Source: Onchocerca volvulus
Lineage: Eukaryota > Nematoda > Chromadorea > Rhabditida > Onchocercidae
NCBI GenBank assembly: GCA_000499405.2
Contig: HG738137.1
Span: forward strand, 22,220,603 to 22,284,602
DNA: 64,000 nt
Reading direction: 5' to 3'
Shown: in pieces, positions 60,449 to 64,000 of the stretch
Layout of the letters: each line of letters opens with the position of its first letter
Numbering within the stretch: the stretch's first letter is position 1
The notes under the pieces: model-generated
What the model was told of the DNA's origin: nothing
Databases searched by the model: none
Seen by the model: the letters and a program-made list of their open reading frames with translations, nothing else
Translations under genes and position numbers: made by a program

Positions 60449-63400
60449 CAAGAAGATGGAAAAATTAAACTTTCAAGAAATATTTATAAAGATTATAAAT
60501 AAAATAAACTATCTCTGACATCGTATATAACAAGTTATCTCATTTATGGTTATGGCCAAAGATGCAAATGAAATAATACAACTCCAAGAAATCATGATAA
60601 TTTCAACAAGATCAAAGGTCACTTCGTATATCATCCCTCCCCTGTCATGGAAAAAAGCATGCCAGATCTGTCAAATGGGACGTCACTGTTGCATGTTGCA
60701 ACTCGAACGCATTAGCGTTGGACGATGATTAAGCGGGATGTGAAAGTCGATGAGGCGTTGTGTGTTTTGGGGGGGCGAGACTTCTGTCTTGCATTGTTTC
60801 CCTAGAATTTGTTGTGTTTTGTGCTTTGACCTTTTCATTCTGTGATTTTCGAGAAGGTTGCATTTCCAACTTGCAATTATAGCTTGGAGAATGTGCTGAG
60901 ATAGACAGATTGTGTGTTTTATATGTTAGTTTAATTGTGGAGTAAGTTAGTGATACTTAACCTTGATACTTTTTGAGCTAACGCATTATTAAATATACAG
61001 TATAGAAAGAAGTAACTGATATTGTGCTGTTGCATTGTGTCATTCCTGACTCCAGTGTCTACTAAACAAAATTGATTGATGTCTTCTCTTCAATTCCAGA
61101 CGATTTCAGATGCACGACAGTTATGTTATCCGAAAATTTGTCTTTTAAAGTATCTATAAAGTCACTACACTACTTCATATCCATTGAACTTCGAAGTACA
61201 GAATCGTTTTAAATTCTGATATATGTATCTATTTTCATCCCTTTTCTAAAAAAGAAAAAAAGGCTAGTACTGTTTGTATAATTTCCAAACAGAATCGAGA
61301 AGAAAGACAATATCAAAGATTCCATATTGATTTTTCTATTTAATTATTTCTCGGCCTGACGCATAGCACTGAATTTTTTGTTTCTTCTTATTAGTACTGC
61401 TAGCTATTGATATTGCTGTTATCTACAATCCTCAACGCAATTCAATAAATTATGCGAAGATCAAAGCTTCTTCTTGGTTTTATGAAGAGTAGAAGATAAA
61501 CTTAAATGTAATTACAAGTTTAATTCAAACTAATCAATTCAGTAGTCCATGAGAATTTCCTTTCATCTCCTGAATGCTTTTAATGCGAAAAAGTTTGTCA
61601 TCTCTCATTTCTTAATATCAGAAGAAATAAGTTTTATCTATTGCAAATGTTTTAATCAGTTTGTGGCTTCATCCAGAAATTTTTTTTTTTTTTTTTGTAA
61701 CAAACGTCTAGTCCCTTATATCTATAATAGAAATTGAACTGAATAGATTCGACGAAATAGAAATCATTTTCGAATCAATTATTCACCATGAAAAGCTTCA
61801 CTCACTATACTTATGAAAACAATTTTGTTCGAATTTGTAAGATCTCTATGCTGGTCTCATTGAAACGCTCAACAAATATTTCTTTGCAGTTTCAGATTTT
61901 TCAAGCTTATTGCTATTTTTACCCATTCAAATTTTTTTTCCGTCTTCATACAAAGCTTTCCGAAAAGTGCGGTGAAGTGTTCTCCATTAATGTCCGCAGA
62001 GAATCTTATTTCTACAGTTAGCTATTGTTTGGAACTTTCCATAAAATAGTGGATTCCATGATTCCAAGTCTTTCGAGCATCTTATTTGTTTTGATGATAT
62101 CATCATTCTTTTTCAAAAACGAAGCCAAGCAATAGAAGAATCTCGAAATTCTTCTTATCAAAATCTCAAACTTTGCTTCACAATTTTCATAAAGTATAGA
62201 AAAGACTTAATCTATGACCAAGCTATGTTCATTTTATCCAAATCTATCAGTGTTCTCATCCATTTTTTTCTTACCATTTTTCATTCTTACCTTTTTATTT
62301 TTTTTATTTTTTATTTTTTTTTTTTGATCAGAAAATTTAATAGTTCTCAATCTGTTTTAACAAAAATTCTGCATAAAGATATTAGATTTGTTCGGTTCAA
62401 ACAGTACCAACTATCCTTCATTAAATCCAAAATTATTTCATGGTCCGACCTTTTATTATGGTCCTCATTTTGAAAATTCGTCTCGATCGACTTAGAATTC
62501 ATGCATGCAATATTCAGAAAATGGTATTGTTGTTTACGCTGCAAATTTGTTTCAATAGTGGTTCGTTATTTTTAATCTTTGTCACCATTTTAATACTAAA
62601 TGATGCAGCAGTATTTTCAAATTTAGCAACTCAATGTTCCATCATGTCTCATTCGCAAAACAAATTATGAAGTCAGTTGTTGAACCAAATGTCATTGATG
62701 CAATTGAAGTCATTGTCCAACAGATTCTTTCAATGCAGTTATATTCTTTCTTTTGACATAACAAAATTCTCAGTGAAATGATGTTTATTTCGTTCAACGC
62801 ATCATCAGATAGCAATGAAAATGATCAAAAACCACTGGCAGCTTTTTTCAGCTGAGTTTTCAATAGTTTCTGATGCATGACGCTTTAGCTTTCGATAGCT
62901 CAAACGCACTCATCCGCTATTAATTTTTCTCACTAGTGACCATCTGGATGTCGATATTGAAAATCTTGTTCGGAATTTTCACCAAGATAGTTAGTATTAA
63001 ATTCCGTAATTAAATTGATTTTTTTGTTGAATACTTTTGGTAAAACGTTCACATCGATATCCGGGATACTTTCTTGTCAGTTCCTTTCCAGTTGGCATTA
63101 ATATCATCGACAGAATTACCGCAATTTTTTACCTTTTCAGGAAAATTTTCGTCAGTTAAAAATGCTGGGAATTCTTCTTGCTGGTAGTAATACCCAGTTC
63201 ACTTGCACTGAATTCAATTTTTTGTTCAGTACTTCTAAGCATGTCGATAGCCACTTTTCCATTTGCAAGAAAACAGCGAAAGTGGATATTTCGTGGATAA
63301 TTTCAAGGAATGTTTTGAAAATCTTTTTATTTATTTATCTTTTCACTTTTTTTTCTTATTCTTCATTGCTGAGATAATTATCTTCGTCTGGTTCTCAGTA

Positions 63401-64000
63401 AACCGCGAAATTTCGAGAAGTTTTGCTCGTCAAATCATTCTTAGTTTTAGTACTCAATTCTTTGCTACTTGATCTTTAAACTCCTTGTTTACGGTAATTA
63501 CAGATTTCCCCGACAGCACCATAATTTCACACTTCCAAATCAATATTTTTCATAATCCCTCTTCACATGAAGATGCACATGGACTTCTTTCAATATTCTA
63601 GTTAGTTGGAGAGACAAAGTTTGACATCAGTTTCAATATATCATTTTGTTTATTGTTGCAAAATCTTATTATCTATATGACAGTCGAAGATGGAAATGTG
63701 TTGTCTGAAGACAGATTGATGAGAAATAAGAGAGATTGCGCTACACTAAGGCGGCAATGATTAGCCAGCGATAGCTCAGAAATAAGACAACATCTTATAT
63801 TACCATAATTTAGCTAGCATGATGCTTGAGTCTTAAATTTCATTCTTCTTTAGTCGGAAAGATAATTATAATACAATTTTTTTTTTTTTAATATTATAAC
63901 TATCTTTCCGAAAAGGAAAAACCTGGTCGCTAAACAGAAGAAAAGCATCGTATTCAGTAATTTAGTGAAAGGAGGGAATAAGGGAAGTAATAGTACCGAT
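60449..64000. other. Gene-poor right end
   Basis: No supported gene. A 60-codon frame at 60546-60728 is GC-richer but has no domain. An extended nuclear receptor half-site (CAAAGGTCA) lies at 60613-60621. The minus strand from about 63.2 to 62.9 kb is open in more than one frame with protein-like composition but frame-broken. T-rich runs are frequent (61.68, 62.3 and 63.88 kb). Confidence 0.45.
63855..63910. repeat. Inverted repeat, about 20-bp arms
   Basis: CGGAAAGATAATTATAAT at the left end pairs with ATTATAACTATCTTTCCG at 63893-63910, with one mismatch, across a T-rich loop. It is a fold-back like those in the NUP214 intron but unrelated in sequence. Confidence 0.8.

Overview
The window looks like nuclear DNA of a nematode, most plausibly a filarial or other spirurid species. 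It is strongly AT-rich and has small exons, short introns ending in T-rich/CAG acceptors, acceptors a few bases before start codons (as expected for spliced-leader trans-splicing), and close same-strand gene pairs. There is no bacterial-style operon, CRISPR array, rRNA or recognisable tRNA. Gene models were built by hand from reading frame, splice sites and phase. Most were closed to a consistent total length, but none has been checked by alignment or RNA data.

Left part (0.5-23 kb): a minus-strand NUP214-type nucleoporin of about 24 exons (10.7 down to 0.5 kb); a plus-strand two-exon R-SNARE (11.7-12.4 kb); a tiny minus-strand gene (15.35-14.86 kb); then a plus-strand row of TRMT13 (tRNA 2'-O-methyltransferase), MED31 (Mediator) and a Canopy-family ER protein. 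The last exon of MED31 and the signal-peptide exon of Canopy overlap in different frames.

Middle (23-46 kb): an unrecognised minus-strand acidic/low-complexity protein; a plus-strand RYBP/YAF2 homologue (variant PRC1); a plus-strand dTDP-4-dehydrorhamnose 3,5-epimerase (rhamnose pathway); and a convergent minus-strand pair made of an F-box protein resembling FBXO33/FBXO39 followed by an unrecognised single-pass membrane protein. A small minus-strand MARVEL-like multispan membrane protein lies at 45 kb.

Right part (46-64 kb): a long gene-poor stretch with a nuclear-receptor-like DR1 site and repeats, a candidate 77-residue tail-anchored protein on the minus strand (51.65-51.16 kb), and a 22-exon plus-strand lysosomal alpha-mannosidase (GH38, 52.3-60.4 kb). 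One of its introns has no visible AG acceptor although the frame continues exactly. The last 3.5 kb holds no gene I can support.

The genes are mostly housekeeping and I see no coherent new multi-gene system. The best leads are two tiny spliced genes in apparently empty DNA, the MED31/Canopy overlap, the mannosidase splice anomaly and a cluster of fold-back and duplicated segments in one NUP214 intron.
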